Positions 8,412 to 17,459 of a DNA stretch of 64,000 bases are shown in pieces (position 1 is the stretch's first letter; each line of letters starts with the position of its first letter). Position numbers and translations under genes: made by a program. Source of the stretch: Mucilaginibacter sp. (GTDB lineage: Bacteria; Bacteroidota; Bacteroidia; Sphingobacteriales; Sphingobacteriaceae). The notes under the pieces are model-generated. The model saw nothing but the letters and a program-made list of their open reading frames with translations, was not told where the DNA came from and did no database searches. The stretch lies in the NCBI RefSeq assembly GCF_025359345.1, contig NZ_JANYGQ010000032.1, forward strand, positions 248,001 to 312,000, read 5' to 3'.

Positions 8412-10771
8412 TGCTTTACCCCGACAATAGTACTGATAAGCTTGGGTTTACCGAGGTAAAGGAACTGATAAAGGCACATTGCCTGAGCGACATGGGCCGC
8501 CAGATGGTGGACAAGATACAGGTAATGAATAATTACGACCAAATACGTAAGTTTCTTTACCAGGCCAACGAGTTTAAAAACATCCTGCAAAATGATGCGC
8601 CTTTGCCTATACATCATTTTTTTGATATAAAGTCGCTTGCTAACAAAGCTAAAATTGAAGGCGCTTTTTTAAGCGAAGAAGAATTTTACCAGGTACAGGC
8701 CTCACTGACCACAGTATTTGCGGTAATAGGTTATTTTAATGAGCGCGAAGGCCAGTATCCAAACCTGGAAGCTTTGTTCGAGCATTTGCCGATTGAAAAG
8801 GCTATCCTCAAAAAGATAGATCTGATTATCGACCAAAAAGGGAAGATGCGTCCTAATGCCTCGCGCGATCTGATGGACATCACCTCGGGCATTGCCAAAG
8901 CCGAACAGGAGGCACGCCGCAAAATTGACCAGATATTTAAAAGCGCTACTGCAAATAACTGGACCGCCGATGGTTCATTAACCGTACGCGACGGGCGACT
9001 GTGTATCCCGCTGCTGGCGGAGAATAAACGCAAGCTGAAAGGCTTTATTCACGATGAGTCGGCTTCCGGCCAAACTGTTTACATGGAGCCTGAGGAAGTA
9101 TTTTCGCTCAATAATAAGATCCGTGACCTTGAATTTGAGCGCCGCCGCGAAATTGTTAAAATATTGACAGCTTTAACCGGCGAATTAAGGCCATACGTTC
9201 CCTTATTGCTTTCATACCACGGATTGCTGACAAAACTTGATTTTGTACGTGCCAAAGCACTGTTTGCCATTGATATTGAAGGCACCATGCCTGAGGTTGT
9301 GAATGAAGCCAGGCTTAAGCTTACAAATGCCCGCCATCCGTTGTTACTGCTGAACTTTAAAAAAGAAGGGAAAACAGTGGTGCCCTTAAACGTGCAGATT
9401 GACGAAGGCACACGCATCGTCGTGGTATCGGGGCCTAACGCCGGTGGTAAATCTGTATGTATGAAAACCGTTGGGCTGCTGCAAATGATGGTGCAGGCAG
9501 GGTTGCTGATTTCTGCGGCTGAAGGCAGTGTTGCCGGAGTGTTTAAGCAATTATTTGTCGATATCGGTGATGACCAGTCTATTGAGAGCGATTTGAGTAC
9601 TTACAGCGCGCACCTGTCAAAAATGAAAAATTTTGTGGAGCAGGCCAACGGGAAGACACTGATACTAATTGATGAATTTGGTACCGGTACCGACCCCCAA
9701 TTTGGCGGCCCGATTGCAGAAGCTGTGCTGGAATCATTAAACCAGAAAAAGGTAAGGGGTATGGTGACTACCCACTACTCAAACCTTAAAATATTTGCAA
9801 GCCACACCGAAGGGATTGAAAACGCATCCATGCTGTTTAACAATGTTGAGATGAAACCCCTTTACATATTGGAAGTTGGCAAACCCGGCAGTTCGTATGC
9901 ATTTGAGATTGCACAAAAAATTGGCCTGCCGCAAAATGTGCTTAATCTTGCTAAAAACAAAATAAGCGCCGGTCAAAAAAAGGTAGATACCTTATTGGTT
10001 GATTTGGAACGTGAGAAAAAAGAAATTTACGACAGCAAAGTAAATCTCGAACGCCAGCAGCGCCAGGTAAATACCCTGCTTGCCGAAAATGAAAAGTTAA
10101 AGAGCTATTTAGAAGAAAACAAAAAGGCGTTGATCAAGGATGCTAAAGACCAGGCAAAAAATATAATCTTAAATGCCAACAAGCTGGTTGAAAACACGAT
10201 ATCAGAAATTAAAAGCAGCAACGCGGATAAAGAGACTACAAAAAACTTACGCGAGAACTTAAGCAGGGAGCTGCAAAAAAATACAGTTAAACCAGTTGCA
10301 GTTAAACCTGTTCAAACTGAAGATGAAGAATTAAAGCCCGGCGACTGGGTGAAACTGACAGACAGCGAAACCACCGGCCAGGTAATAGAATTGATAAAGG
10401 ACAACGTGGTGATTGCCATTGGCGATTTACGCACCGTGGCTAAGAGAAAGCGAGTGATGAAGGTATCAAAATCAGCGGTGCCGAAGGAGATTCGTAAGAG
10501 CTACAGCCAAACCAATGATATGGCAAGTTTTAGCCCCGAAATTGACGTGCGCGGCATGCGTACCGAGGATGCACTGGGAAATATAGAGCGATTGTTTGAC
10601 CGCGCGGTTATGATGGGATTTGGCAACCTGAAGATAATTCACGGTAAAGGTGATGGCATCCTGCGGAAAATGATACGCCAGTATTTAAAAAAATATGAGC
10701 AGGTTGATCGTATGGAAGACGAGCATTTAGATAGGGGCGGAGATGGGATTACTTATGTATATTTGAAATAG
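8411..10771 (+). CDS. mutS2: Endonuclease/ATPase MutS2
   Basis: A 786-residue MutS2 protein. The Walker A motif GPNAGGKSV lies near residue 340, Walker B LILIDEFGTGTDP near 418, a long coiled coil near 520-620, and the C-terminal Smr nuclease domain with HGKGDGILR near 743. It lacks the MutS mismatch-recognition domain. MutS2 proteins suppress homologous recombination and, in some bacteria, act on collided ribosomes. It is translationally coupled to the DUF4296 lipoprotein through a one-base overlap. Confidence 0.95.
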   Translation: MLYPDNSTDKLGFTEVKELIKAHCLSDMGRQMVDKIQVMNNYDQIRKFLYQANEFKNILQNDAPLPIHHFFDIKSLANKAKIEGAFLSEEEFYQVQASLTTVFAVIGYFNEREGQYPNLEALFEHLPIEKAILKKIDLIIDQKGKMRPNASRDLMDITSGIAKAEQEARRKIDQIFKSATANNWTADGSLTVRDGRLCIPLLAENKRKLKGFIHDESASGQTVYMEPEEVFSLNNKIRDLEFERRREIVKILTALTGELRPYVPLLLSYHGLLTKLDFVRAKALFAIDIEGTMPEVVNEARLKLTNARHPLLLLNFKKEGKTVVPLNVQIDEGTRIVVVSGPNAGGKSVCMKTVGLLQMMVQAGLLISAAEGSVAGVFKQLFVDIGDDQSIESDLSTYSAHLSKMKNFVEQANGKTLILIDEFGTGTDPQFGGPIAEAVLESLNQKKVRGMVTTHYSNLKIFASHTEGIENASMLFNNVEMKPLYILEVGKPGSSYAFEIAQKIGLPQNVLNLAKNKISAGQKKVDTLLVDLEREKKEIYDSKVNLERQQRQVNTLLAENEKLKSYLEENKKALIKDAKDQAKNIILNANKLVENTISEIKSSNADKETTKNLRENLSRELQKNTVKPVAVKPVQTEDEELKPGDWVKLTDSETTGQVIELIKDNVVIAIGDLRTVAKRKRVMKVSKSAVPKEIRKSYSQTNDMASFSPEIDVRGMRTEDALGNIERLFDRAVMMGFGNLKIIHGKGDGILRKMIRQYLKKYEQVDRMEDEHLDRGGDGITYVYLK

Positions 10772-10812
10772 GACCGGGATTAAGCGGATTCTTTGGATTT
10801 TATCTGATTTTA
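10772..10812 (-). repeat. Copy of a dispersed 37-bp repeat
   Basis: Read on the minus strand, this spacer contains AAATCAGATAAAATCC, then AATCCGCTTAATCCCGGTC. The same pattern occurs on the plus strand at 29036-29071 and 30628-30664. Here it fills almost the whole gap between mutS2 and the esterase gene. Confidence 0.65.
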
Positions 10813-10816
10813 AATT

Positions 10817-11893
10817 ATGAGATTTAGATTTTTACTTTCACTAACTGCAACCCTTACGGCGCTAAACTGCGCCGCCCAAACCACAATCAAATTCAACGAC
10901 CGGCACATCCACTATATGGGCCGGATAGCCATGCGTGATAGTGCTGCGGAGCTTTCATGGTCGGCGAATTCAATAAAAATTAACTTTAGCGGTACTGGTG
11001 TTAGCGCCACTTTAAGGGATGAACGCTCGGATAATAACTACAATGTGATTATTGACGGTAAAGTTGTCAGTAAGCTGCATCCCGAAAAGGATAAAAAAGA
11101 TTATGTACTGGCCTCGGGACTTCCAGCAGGCAAGCACACACTCGAACTGTTTAAACGTACTGAGTGGGCAATGGGTAAAACCTGGTTTTACGGACTAACG
11201 CTTGATAAAGGAAGCAAAATACTAGCCGCCCCAGCCACCCATAAACATAAAATAGAATACTTTGGCGATTCAATTAGTTGTGGCTATGCCGATGAGGATA
11301 CCACAGGGCAGGACAGGGGCTCCAGTCCTTATGAAAACGGCTATATCAGCTACTCTGCTATAACGGCCCGGCACTATAATGCTGAGTTTTACAATACTTC
11401 AAAAAGCGGGATAGGCATAACGGTAAGCTGGTTTCCCTTGGTTATGTCCGAAATGTACGACAGGCTGGATGCCACCAATCCCGCCAGTAAATGGGATTTT
11501 TCAAAATATACGCCTGACCTGGTAATTATTAACCTGTTTCAAAATGACTCGTGGATTGTAAAGTTGACTGACAACGAGCAGTTTAAAGCAAAGTTTGGTA
11601 CGACCGCTCCAACCGACGAATTTATTATAAACGCCTACAGCAGTTTCGTGAAAAGTGTTAGGTCAAAATATCCCAAAGCAAAAATTGTCTGCATCCTGGG
11701 TAGTATGGATGCTACCAAGACTGGCTCGCCATGGCCCGGCTATATTGATAAAGCTGTGGCCGGTTTAAATGATAAAAATATTTACACCCATTTTATTCCC
11801 TACAAAAACACCAACGGACATCCCAGCGTCAAAGAACAGCAAGCAATGGCTGATGATTTGATTGGATATTTGGATGGGGTTATTTCATGGTAG
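10817..11893 (+). CDS. Exported SGNH/GDSL esterase, CE2-like
   Basis: A 358-residue secreted protein with a signal peptide (about 1-20), an N-terminal jelly-roll domain (about 22-135) and an SGNH hydrolase domain. The nucleophile motif GDSISCG has S152, and the catalytic histidine is about H335 in NGHPS. This two-domain order matches carbohydrate esterase family 2, which deacetylates xylan and other polysaccharides, so a role in removing acetyl groups from plant or microbial glycans is likely. It follows mutS2 by 45 bp but is functionally unrelated. Confidence 0.82.
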   Translation: MRFRFLLSLTATLTALNCAAQTTIKFNDRHIHYMGRIAMRDSAAELSWSANSIKINFSGTGVSATLRDERSDNNYNVIIDGKVVSKLHPEKDKKDYVLASGLPAGKHTLELFKRTEWAMGKTWFYGLTLDKGSKILAAPATHKHKIEYFGDSISCGYADEDTTGQDRGSSPYENGYISYSAITARHYNAEFYNTSKSGIGITVSWFPLVMSEMYDRLDATNPASKWDFSKYTPDLVIINLFQNDSWIVKLTDNEQFKAKFGTTAPTDEFIINAYSSFVKSVRSKYPKAKIVCILGSMDATKTGSPWPGYIDKAVAGLNDKNIYTHFIPYKNTNGHPSVKEQQAMADDLIGYLDGVISW

Positions 11894-12003
11894 TGATTAG
11901 AGGTTGGTTAATCAGAGATTAGAGACCGGAGCTTAGGGGAAAAGAATTTAAAGGCTGCGTGCAGCTATCTAACCTCTAATTAACTAATCTCTAATTACTA
12001 ACT
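11891..12003. terminator. Bidirectional inverted repeat of a GATTAGAGGTTAG word
   Basis: The left arm (about 11894-11925) and right arm (about 11968-12000) are imperfect complements over some 30 bp. Both are built from GATTAGAGGTTAGTTAAT-like words. The repeat sits exactly between the convergent esterase and acidic-protein genes, the expected place for a shared terminator. Single arms of the same family occur at 26524-26556, 30547-30575 and 32929-32960. Confidence 0.7.
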
Positions 12004-12569
12004 CAAGTTTCTATATGCTCTGCCTCGTCCTCGCCAACCTTTTGCTGGTCGGGTACTTCGTTGGGGCCGGGGATATTGGGTTCGTTTTCGTTATCGGCAG
12101 TGCCTTCCTGATAGCTGGTTTCTTCATGCGGACGGTCGTTCTCGCCATCGCCGCGTTCTTCCGGCTTTTCCGGCTTCGGTGTTTCATTGTGCCAGTTGGA
12201 ATAAGGTTGAGCTTTGGCATAATCAGGCTCCCCATCCTGGCTTTTTACTTTAAAGTTGGTGTCTTCAGGGTGTTCTTCCGATGGCTCGGTACGGGCAAAA
12301 TAGGCATTAGTGTAGCCTGCGTTTTGCGATGGGTTATTCCTATCATCGCCCGCCGGTGTTTTACTGTTTTTGCCAAAACTATGGCCGCCCATAGCCTGGC
12401 CTTCCTTTACCGGCTTCATATTGTTTTCGCTTTTGCCGTATAAATTCCGCGCGAGGCGTTCCTCTGTTAAATTTTTGTCATCATTAACACGCCATGCGTT
12501 TGGTTTATCAGCCGGCTTATTTGGAGAACTGTCCCAATCATCCAAATGCTTGTTGTTGTTAAATTCCAT
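12003..12569 (-). CDS. Hypothetical acidic, disordered protein
   Basis: A 188-residue protein of no recognised family. It is rich in Asp, Glu, Asn, Pro and Lys and has almost no hydrophobic core, with PEKPEERGDGEND-type stretches. It therefore looks intrinsically disordered and cytosolic. A longer frame starts at an ATG at 12623, but the ATG at 12569 (MEFNNNKHL) gives a uniform composition and is preferred. Codon use keeps the frame open for 560 bp without repeats, which argues that it is real. The function is unknown; stress-related hydrophilins look similar. Confidence 0.55.
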   Translation of the reverse strand: MEFNNNKHLDDWDSSPNKPADKPNAWRVNDDKNLTEERLARNLYGKSENNMKPVKEGQAMGGHSFGKNSKTPAGDDRNNPSQNAGYTNAYFARTEPSEEHPEDTNFKVKSQDGEPDYAKAQPYSNWHNETPKPEKPEERGDGENDRPHEETSYQEGTADNENEPNIPGPNEVPDQQKVGEDEAEHIET

Positions 12570-12724
12570 AGTTTGTTTGTTGATGTATAGATAATTACGG
12601 TTGGGGAGGAGAATTGTTTTCATTAGTTGATAGTAGCTGCGGTTAGTGTTATAAATACAACTATTTCGGCTACACTTTTTTCAAGCTATGAACAATGAAG
12701 CATCAACCATGAACTAAAAAACAC

Positions 12725-12732
12725 TAATTTTG
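12725..12732 (+). promoter_or_regulatory. TAATTTTG, Bacteroidota -7 box for scoA
   Basis: A full match to TAnnTTTG lies 18 bp before the scoA ATG, which would give a leader of about 12 bases. No convincing -33 element is visible at 19-20 bp spacing. Confidence 0.45.
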
Positions 12733-12750
12733 CCCCACCAATTATAAAAC

Positions 12751-13449
12751 ATGAATAAAACAGTTAGCAATGCTGATGAAGCCGTGAGCGACATTCAGGA
12801 TGGCATGACCTTAATGATGGGCGGCTTCGGCATGAGCGGTCTGCCCGAAAATTGCATAGCAGCTTTAGTTAAAAAAGGAGTTAAGGATCTTACCTGCATT
12901 TCGAACAATGCCGGAGTCGACGATTTCGGCATTGGGCTAATGTTGAAACAGCGCCAGGTTAAAAAAATGATATCGTCGTACGTTGGCGAAAACGCAGAAT
13001 TTGAGCGGCAGTTGCTGAGCGGTGAGCTGGAGGTTGAGCTGATACCACAGGGTACGCTTGCCACCCGCTGCATGGCAGCGGGCTACGGCATGCCTGCTAT
13101 TTTTACCCCTGCGGGTATCGGTACAGAAGTAGCAATAGGTAAAGAGGTTCGGAATTTCAATGGTAAGGATTACTTAATGGAGATGGCCTTTGAAGCAGAT
13201 TTCGCCATCGTTAAAGCCTGGAAAGGCGATACTATGGGGAATCTAATATATCGCGCTACTGCCCGCAATTTTAATGCAGTTATGGCCATGGCTGGTAAAG
13301 TTACCATTGCCGAAGTGGAAGAACTTGTGGAACCGGGGGAGCTTGACCCGAACTTTATACATACGCCGGGGATATATGTGCACAGGATATTCCAGGGGGT
13401 TAACTACGAAAAGAGGATTGAACAACGCACGGTTCGCAAAAGGACATAA
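12751..13449 (+). CDS. scoA: 3-oxoacid CoA-transferase subunit A
   Basis: The alpha subunit of a two-subunit succinyl-CoA:3-ketoacid (or acetate/butyrate-type) CoA-transferase, 232 residues. The CoA-binding glycine-rich motif GGFGMSGLPE lies at 24-33 and the TPAGIGTEVA segment follows in the middle. The beta subunit lies 175 bp downstream on the same strand. The pair would move CoA between succinyl-CoA and acetoacetate in ketone-body or butyrate metabolism. The 3-hydroxybutyryl-CoA dehydrogenase at 33 kb could act in the same pathway. Confidence 0.92.
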   Translation: MNKTVSNADEAVSDIQDGMTLMMGGFGMSGLPENCIAALVKKGVKDLTCISNNAGVDDFGIGLMLKQRQVKKMISSYVGENAEFERQLLSGELEVELIPQGTLATRCMAAGYGMPAIFTPAGIGTEVAIGKEVRNFNGKDYLMEMAFEADFAIVKAWKGDTMGNLIYRATARNFNAVMAMAGKVTIAEVEELVEPGELDPNFIHTPGIYVHRIFQGVNYEKRIEQRTVRKRT

Positions 13450-13544
13450 CCGGCGTCATCTGCACGTGCTAATCAGGCACCGATAAACTGCGTGGTGACC
13501 TGACGGAAGCTTTTAGGCTGCCACAAACTAAAGGTCCTTGAATG

Positions 13545-13587
13545 TCCTGCGTAGAGGTTGCTTCGTTCCTCGCAATGACGGGTGGGA
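13545..13587 (+). repeat. Half copy of the TGCTTCGTTCCTCGCAATGAC repeat
   Basis: GCTTCGTTCCTCGCAATGAC here is identical to one arm of the full palindromic elements at 19175-19271 and 20512-20607. Only one arm is present. It lies in the 175-bp spacer between the two CoA-transferase subunits, which in most genomes nearly touch. Confidence 0.8.
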
Positions 13588-13624
13588 AATCGGTTGATAA
13601 TAAATACTATAAGTAAAAAAGCAA

Positions 13625-14281
13625 ATGCTTGACAAAGAAGGAATAGCAAAACGTATTGCTAAAGAAATTAAGGACGGATATTATGTAAATCTGGGTATTG
13701 GTATACCAACGCTGGTGGCTAATTACATTCCGGAAAATATTGATGTGGTTCTGCAGTCGGAAAATGGGTTGCTGGGAATGGGGCCGTTCCCGTTTGAGGG
13801 GGAAGAGGATGCTGATATCATTAATGCCGGCAAGCAAACCATTACCATGTTGCCCGGTTCGGCGGTGTTTGATTCGGCGATGAGCTTTGGGATGATACGG
13901 GCCAAGAAAGTAAATCTAACCATTTTAGGCGCTATGGAAGTATCCGAAAACGGCGATATAGCAAACTGGAAAATCCCCGGCAAAATGGTGAAAGGCATGG
14001 GCGGCGCTATGGATTTGGTCGCATCCGCGGAAAATATAATTGTGGCCATGCAGCACGTAAACAAAGCAGGGGAATCAAAGCTGTTGCCAAATTGTACCTT
14101 ACCCTTAACTGGCGTTAACTGCGTTAAAAAAATCGTTACTGAATTAGCAGTACTTGATGTATTGCCAGAAGGCGGCTTTAAATTGCTGGAACGTGCTCCC
14201 GGGGTGAGCGTTGAAGAGATTAAGAAGGCGACTGCAGGTAAACTTATTATTGAGGGGGATATTCCCGAGATGATAATTTGA
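13625..14281 (+). CDS. scoB: 3-oxoacid CoA-transferase subunit B
   Basis: The beta subunit of the CoA-transferase, 218 residues. E46 in the SENGLLGMGP motif is the catalytic glutamate that forms the glutamyl-CoA thioester. The GGAMDL segment near residue 125 is also typical. It partners with the alpha subunit encoded just upstream. The intervening spacer holds half of a dispersed repeat but no obvious promoter, so joint transcription remains likely. Confidence 0.93.
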   Translation: MLDKEGIAKRIAKEIKDGYYVNLGIGIPTLVANYIPENIDVVLQSENGLLGMGPFPFEGEEDADIINAGKQTITMLPGSAVFDSAMSFGMIRAKKVNLTILGAMEVSENGDIANWKIPGKMVKGMGGAMDLVASAENIIVAMQHVNKAGESKLLPNCTLPLTGVNCVKKIVTELAVLDVLPEGGFKLLERAPGVSVEEIKKATAGKLIIEGDIPEMII

Positions 14282-14369
14282 TTTGAAGATTTGATGGTGT
14301 GCTGATTTGAAGATGACGAATGAATACTTTTTGATTTTCAAATTTTCAAATCGGCACATCTTCAAATTA
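14282..14369. terminator. Bidirectional inverted repeat of a GATTTGAAGAT word
   Basis: GATTTGAAGATTTGATGGTG on the left complements CACATCTTCAAATT on the right, and the inner CTGATTTGAAGAT complements TTTTCAAATCGG. It separates the convergent scoB and udk genes and can fold into a long, bulged hairpin suitable for terminating both. Confidence 0.7.
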
Positions 14370-14997
14370 AAACACGCTGCCTTAAATCCCTCGATATCTC
14401 CTCCGTAACACAAATAATATCTTCAGCTTTGTGGCTGTTATTTACGATTATCTTATCGCATTCGCCTTTATAAGGCAGCAGGAACTCTTTGTACGCAGGT
14501 GTTACATGATTTGCCCATCTGTACATCACATCCTCGTGCGAATAGCCGCGTTCCAGTAAATCGCGCTTAAGGCGGCGTTGCAGGGCGATGTCATTATCAG
14601 CTTCGATGAAGATCTTTAGGTCAAGTGTTTCGGCGATCTTTTTAAAGTGAAGAATAAACAAGCCTTCAACAATAATGATGGGTGCAGATTTTATCTCCAG
14701 CATTTTAGGGATAGCATCAGGATTATTAAAAGTGTATTCTTTTTTAACTATGGTTTGGCCGTTCATCAGGCTGTCAATGTCGGCCTCAAAATGGTCATGA
14801 TCGATAGTTGAAGGGAGATCGAAGTTATAGTACATATTTTCTTCCTTGGTCATGTGATGGGCCACAGGAAAATAGTAGTCATCCTGCGATACCAGGCAAA
14901 CCTCATCCGCAGAAAAATGCTCGAGAAAACACTTCAAAAAAAAAGTCTTGCCGGAGCCGCTTCCCCCGGCAATACCAATTATATATGGTTTATTCAT
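14362..14997 (-). CDS. udk: Uridine kinase
   Basis: It phosphorylates uridine and cytidine in pyrimidine salvage. The P-loop GGSGSGKT lies at residues 11-18, and the QDDYYFP and NFDLPSTIDHD motifs of the family follow. Length (211 residues) is normal. The start overlaps the 3' end of the LysM protein gene by 8 bp, so the two form an operon read from the LysM gene. The stop lies inside the inverted repeat shared with scoB. Confidence 0.93.
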   Translation of the reverse strand: MNKPYIIGIAGGSGSGKTFFLKCFLEHFSADEVCLVSQDDYYFPVAHHMTKEENMYYNFDLPSTIDHDHFEADIDSLMNGQTIVKKEYTFNNPDAIPKMLEIKSAPIIIVEGLFILHFKKIAETLDLKIFIEADNDIALQRRLKRDLLERGYSHEDVMYRWANHVTPAYKEFLLPYKGECDKIIVNNSHKAEDIICVTEEISRDLRQRVLI

Positions 14998-16114
14998 TCG
15001 GACTACCGTAGCTGATGTTTACATGAAAGCGTTTATCCAAAGCGCCTAATGAGTCGGCAACATTTTTTGTCATCACTAAAATAACATCTTTCGTTGATTC
15101 ATTGTCTGTAAAACGGCCAACTACTTTTGCAAAAGTAGTGCGGTTAGTCATTGGGTTGGTAATTTTTATCACAGTACCTATCGGTGCAGTGCGGTGCAGT
15201 ACTAATTTTTTATTTGGATCGAGGCTTGGATCATCAATCCAGGTTGCAGCGCCTTTTTCATTTTTTTCGTAAATGCCGAATTTGTTGGCATTTAAATGGC
15301 GGTCGGCGCTGTCCTTTAATATTGCAGAGGGCTGAGTAGAATCGCGTATTGCGGTTGCTTGTTGTGTAACGGTATTTACAACAGTTTGCTGCGGTTGAGT
15401 TTGCGTTGACGCCGGCGGTTGTGCCTGTTGTGGTGCACCTGCATTGCTTATCAATAATACCTGGCCGGGTTGCAGGCTGGTTGACGTTAGGTTGTTAAAC
15501 TTTGTAATCTGATCTACATTAGTCCCAAAACGTTTAGCAATAGAATACAGGGTTTCACCTGCCGACACCTTGTATTGTGTAGGAGGTGTGGTATCCTGTT
15601 GAGGCTGTTGAGCCGGTTGCTGTACAACCTGCTGTTGAGCTGGTTGTGGTGGCGCTACCTGTTGCTGTACAGGTTGCTTAGCTGGCTGCGTAGCCTCTGC
15701 TGGGGCCGACTCCTGCTCTGGAGCCTGTTCCTTATGTTTGTGTTTTCTTGCTGCCTGGCGTTCTTCTTCAGCTTCGCGCGCCAGCCTGGCCTTTTTCTCT
15801 TTTTTGGTTTCTTTAGCAGGCTTCTTTTCAGTTATTTCTTTTTTGCCTTTTTTAAATGGCATATCAGTTGGCACATTTACAATTTTACCTAATGAAAGGG
15901 TTGCTTTTTTTGCGCCGTTAAATTTCATCAGCACTTCGGGCTTAATATTATAGCGGTGCCCGATGGAGTAATAGGTATCGCCTGCTTTCACCTTAAACTG
16001 CACCATTTTTTTGCCGTCGTTATTTTTTACGCCGATTGAATCGACTACAGGTTTGGCAAATAATTGGGAAAATGACAATAATGAAAGGGCCAAGAATAGA
16101 ATCTTAAATTTCAT
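14990..16114 (-). CDS. Exported LysM-repeat protein
   Basis: A 374-residue exported protein with a signal peptide (about 1-20). LysM domain 1 is at about 40-83, followed by a Lys/Glu-rich linker (about 88-133), a Gln/Pro-rich linker (about 134-178) and LysM domain 2 (about 181-225). The C-terminal region (about 300-374) resembles the RlpA-like double-psi barrel, with its GTVIKITNPMTNR opening. LysM binds peptidoglycan, so it acts in the periplasm at the wall. The missing RlpA catalytic residues were not assessed. It is coupled to udk by an 8-bp overlap. Confidence 0.85.
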   Translation of the reverse strand: MKFKILFLALSLLSFSQLFAKPVVDSIGVKNNDGKKMVQFKVKAGDTYYSIGHRYNIKPEVLMKFNGAKKATLSLGKIVNVPTDMPFKKGKKEITEKKPAKETKKEKKARLAREAEEERQAARKHKHKEQAPEQESAPAEATQPAKQPVQQQVAPPQPAQQQVVQQPAQQPQQDTTPPTQYKVSAGETLYSIAKRFGTNVDQITKFNNLTSTSLQPGQVLLISNAGAPQQAQPPASTQTQPQQTVVNTVTQQATAIRDSTQPSAILKDSADRHLNANKFGIYEKNEKGAATWIDDPSLDPNKKLVLHRTAPIGTVIKITNPMTNRTTFAKVVGRFTDNESTKDVILVMTKNVADSLGALDKRFHVNISYGSPNE

Positions 16115-16135
16115 AATTAACTTAGGGTCAATAAT

Positions 16136-16894
16136 TTATAGGGATAAAACTTTTAGTTCAGTTTTATTTTTTATGTAAATTAAACAATTATTATGCATTA
16201 TAAACGCCTCCGGCTGGATTTTTTGTATATCAGCATTTAATAAATCTTCATACATCGCGCTGCTTCCCTCAAATACATAGAGTGTTTGTATCAGCTGCCC
16301 CGCCTTTAGCGCGTGCAAAGATACAATTCTAAAATTATTGTGCTCAAGATAATGCACCCAATTTCCATATGGATGAATGGTAATTAAGCCGGGTGGCAAA
16401 AGTTCTGCCGGCAATTGTTCGGGTACCACAATATGATTTTCGGGTTCCGGGAAAATATAGGGCTCGTAAATACGGGTGGTTGTACCGCTTTTAATATCCG
16501 CCAAAAATAATTTGCGTGGCTGCATACGCGTGTCATAAACAACGGGGCCCTTAGCTGTTAAATGGTCAAATGCATGGGTGAAGTTGTTCCATAACGTTTG
16601 CCCGGTAATGGCATCAACGGCCAGCAGGCCCTTATGAGTTGGCCCGGTTTCTGATTGGTAGAAATGTATAAGCAATACACCGCCCCAGGCGCATTCAATG
16701 CCCGTGAGCCACCGCTCTGAGGTTGTTAATTCCTTAAAGTAGAGCTGGCCGCTTTTTAAATCTATCGACCCAAAAGAAACAGACCTGTCCTGATTGTTTC
16801 TTATTTCAACAAGCAGGATATCATTTGCGGCATCAATTTCCATGCGCCAAATAGTGCCGGCAAATTGCTGATCGACGTGTGGCGATAGTGTCAT
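16136..16894 (-). CDS. DUF4905-type beta-propeller-like protein
   Basis: A 252-residue protein made mostly of short beta strands, with GLLAVDAITGQTLW and ADIKSGTTTRIYE segments that resemble PQQ/WD-like propeller blades. It fits the DUF4905 family of Bacteroidota as I remember it. No signal peptide or membrane segment is visible, so it is probably cytosolic. It lies 21 bp upstream of the LysM gene on the same strand and may share its transcript. No function is known. Confidence 0.6.
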   Translation of the reverse strand: MTLSPHVDQQFAGTIWRMEIDAANDILLVEIRNNQDRSVSFGSIDLKSGQLYFKELTTSERWLTGIECAWGGVLLIHFYQSETGPTHKGLLAVDAITGQTLWNNFTHAFDHLTAKGPVVYDTRMQPRKLFLADIKSGTTTRIYEPYIFPEPENHIVVPEQLPAELLPPGLITIHPYGNWVHYLEHNNFRIVSLHALKAGQLIQTLYVFEGSSAMYEDLLNADIQKIQPEAFIMHNNCLIYIKNKTELKVLSL

Positions 16895-16931
16895 ATTACG
16901 TGCAAATATGAGTATAAATTGCGGGTATGCT

Positions 16932-16939
16932 TATTTTTG
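16932..16939 (+). promoter_or_regulatory. TATTTTTG, Bacteroidota -7 box for dps
   Basis: An exact TAnnTTTG match 40 bp before the Dps ATG predicts a leader of about 34 bases. It lies inside a longer N-terminal extension of the Dps frame and so argues against that extension. Confidence 0.4.
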
Positions 16940-16979
16940 CGGTACAAAAAACATCTATTTACAGCTTAATAAAAACACT

Positions 16980-17459
16980 ATGAAAGCAGACAAAATAAGC
17001 CTCAAAGAATCAACAGAAAAACCCGTAGTCGACCATTTAAACGAGTTGCTGGCCAACTATCATATCCATTATCAAAAAGTGCGCGGATGCCATTGGAATG
17101 TTAAAGGCAAAAGCTTTTTTACATTGCATCTTAAGTTCGAGGAACTTTACACCGCAGCGCTTACTACTATTGATGAACTGGCCGAAAGGATACTGACCCT
17201 AGGTAAGTCGCCCTACAGCACTTTTGCGGATTACATCAAAAAATCGAAAATCAACGAAATTGATACCATTGGTTTAAAGGATACCGTAATGGTTAAAGCT
17301 ATAATTGAGGATATGGCCGTTTTAATTAAGATGGAGCGTGATATATTGGAAATAACCGCTGATGCGGGCGACGATGGTACCAACGACATGATAAACCGCT
17401 TTATGCAGTTTAAAGAGAAAAATACCTGGATGCTGAGATCGTTTGTGAATGAAGACTAA
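16980..17459 (+). CDS. dps: Dps-family ferritin-like protein
   Basis: A DNA-protection or iron-storage protein that oxidises ferrous iron with peroxide inside a 12-mer. From the ATG at 16980 (159 residues) the inter-subunit ferroxidase residues H38, H50, D65 and E69 have the exact Dps spacing (12, 15 and 4). The open frame extends 24 codons upstream, but those codons cover a promoter-like box and lack Dps similarity. It is divergent from the DUF4905 gene. Induction by oxidative stress or starvation is expected from the family. Confidence 0.92.
   Translation: MKADKISLKESTEKPVVDHLNELLANYHIHYQKVRGCHWNVKGKSFFTLHLKFEELYTAALTTIDELAERILTLGKSPYSTFADYIKKSKINEIDTIGLKDTVMVKAIIEDMAVLIKMERDILEITADAGDDGTNDMINRFMQFKEKNTWMLRSFVNED

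Noticed and set aside
15575..15892. Plus-strand Leu/Trp-rich frame opposite the LysM gene
   Set aside because: It mirrors the Gln/Pro-rich and Lys-rich linkers of the LysM protein on the other strand.
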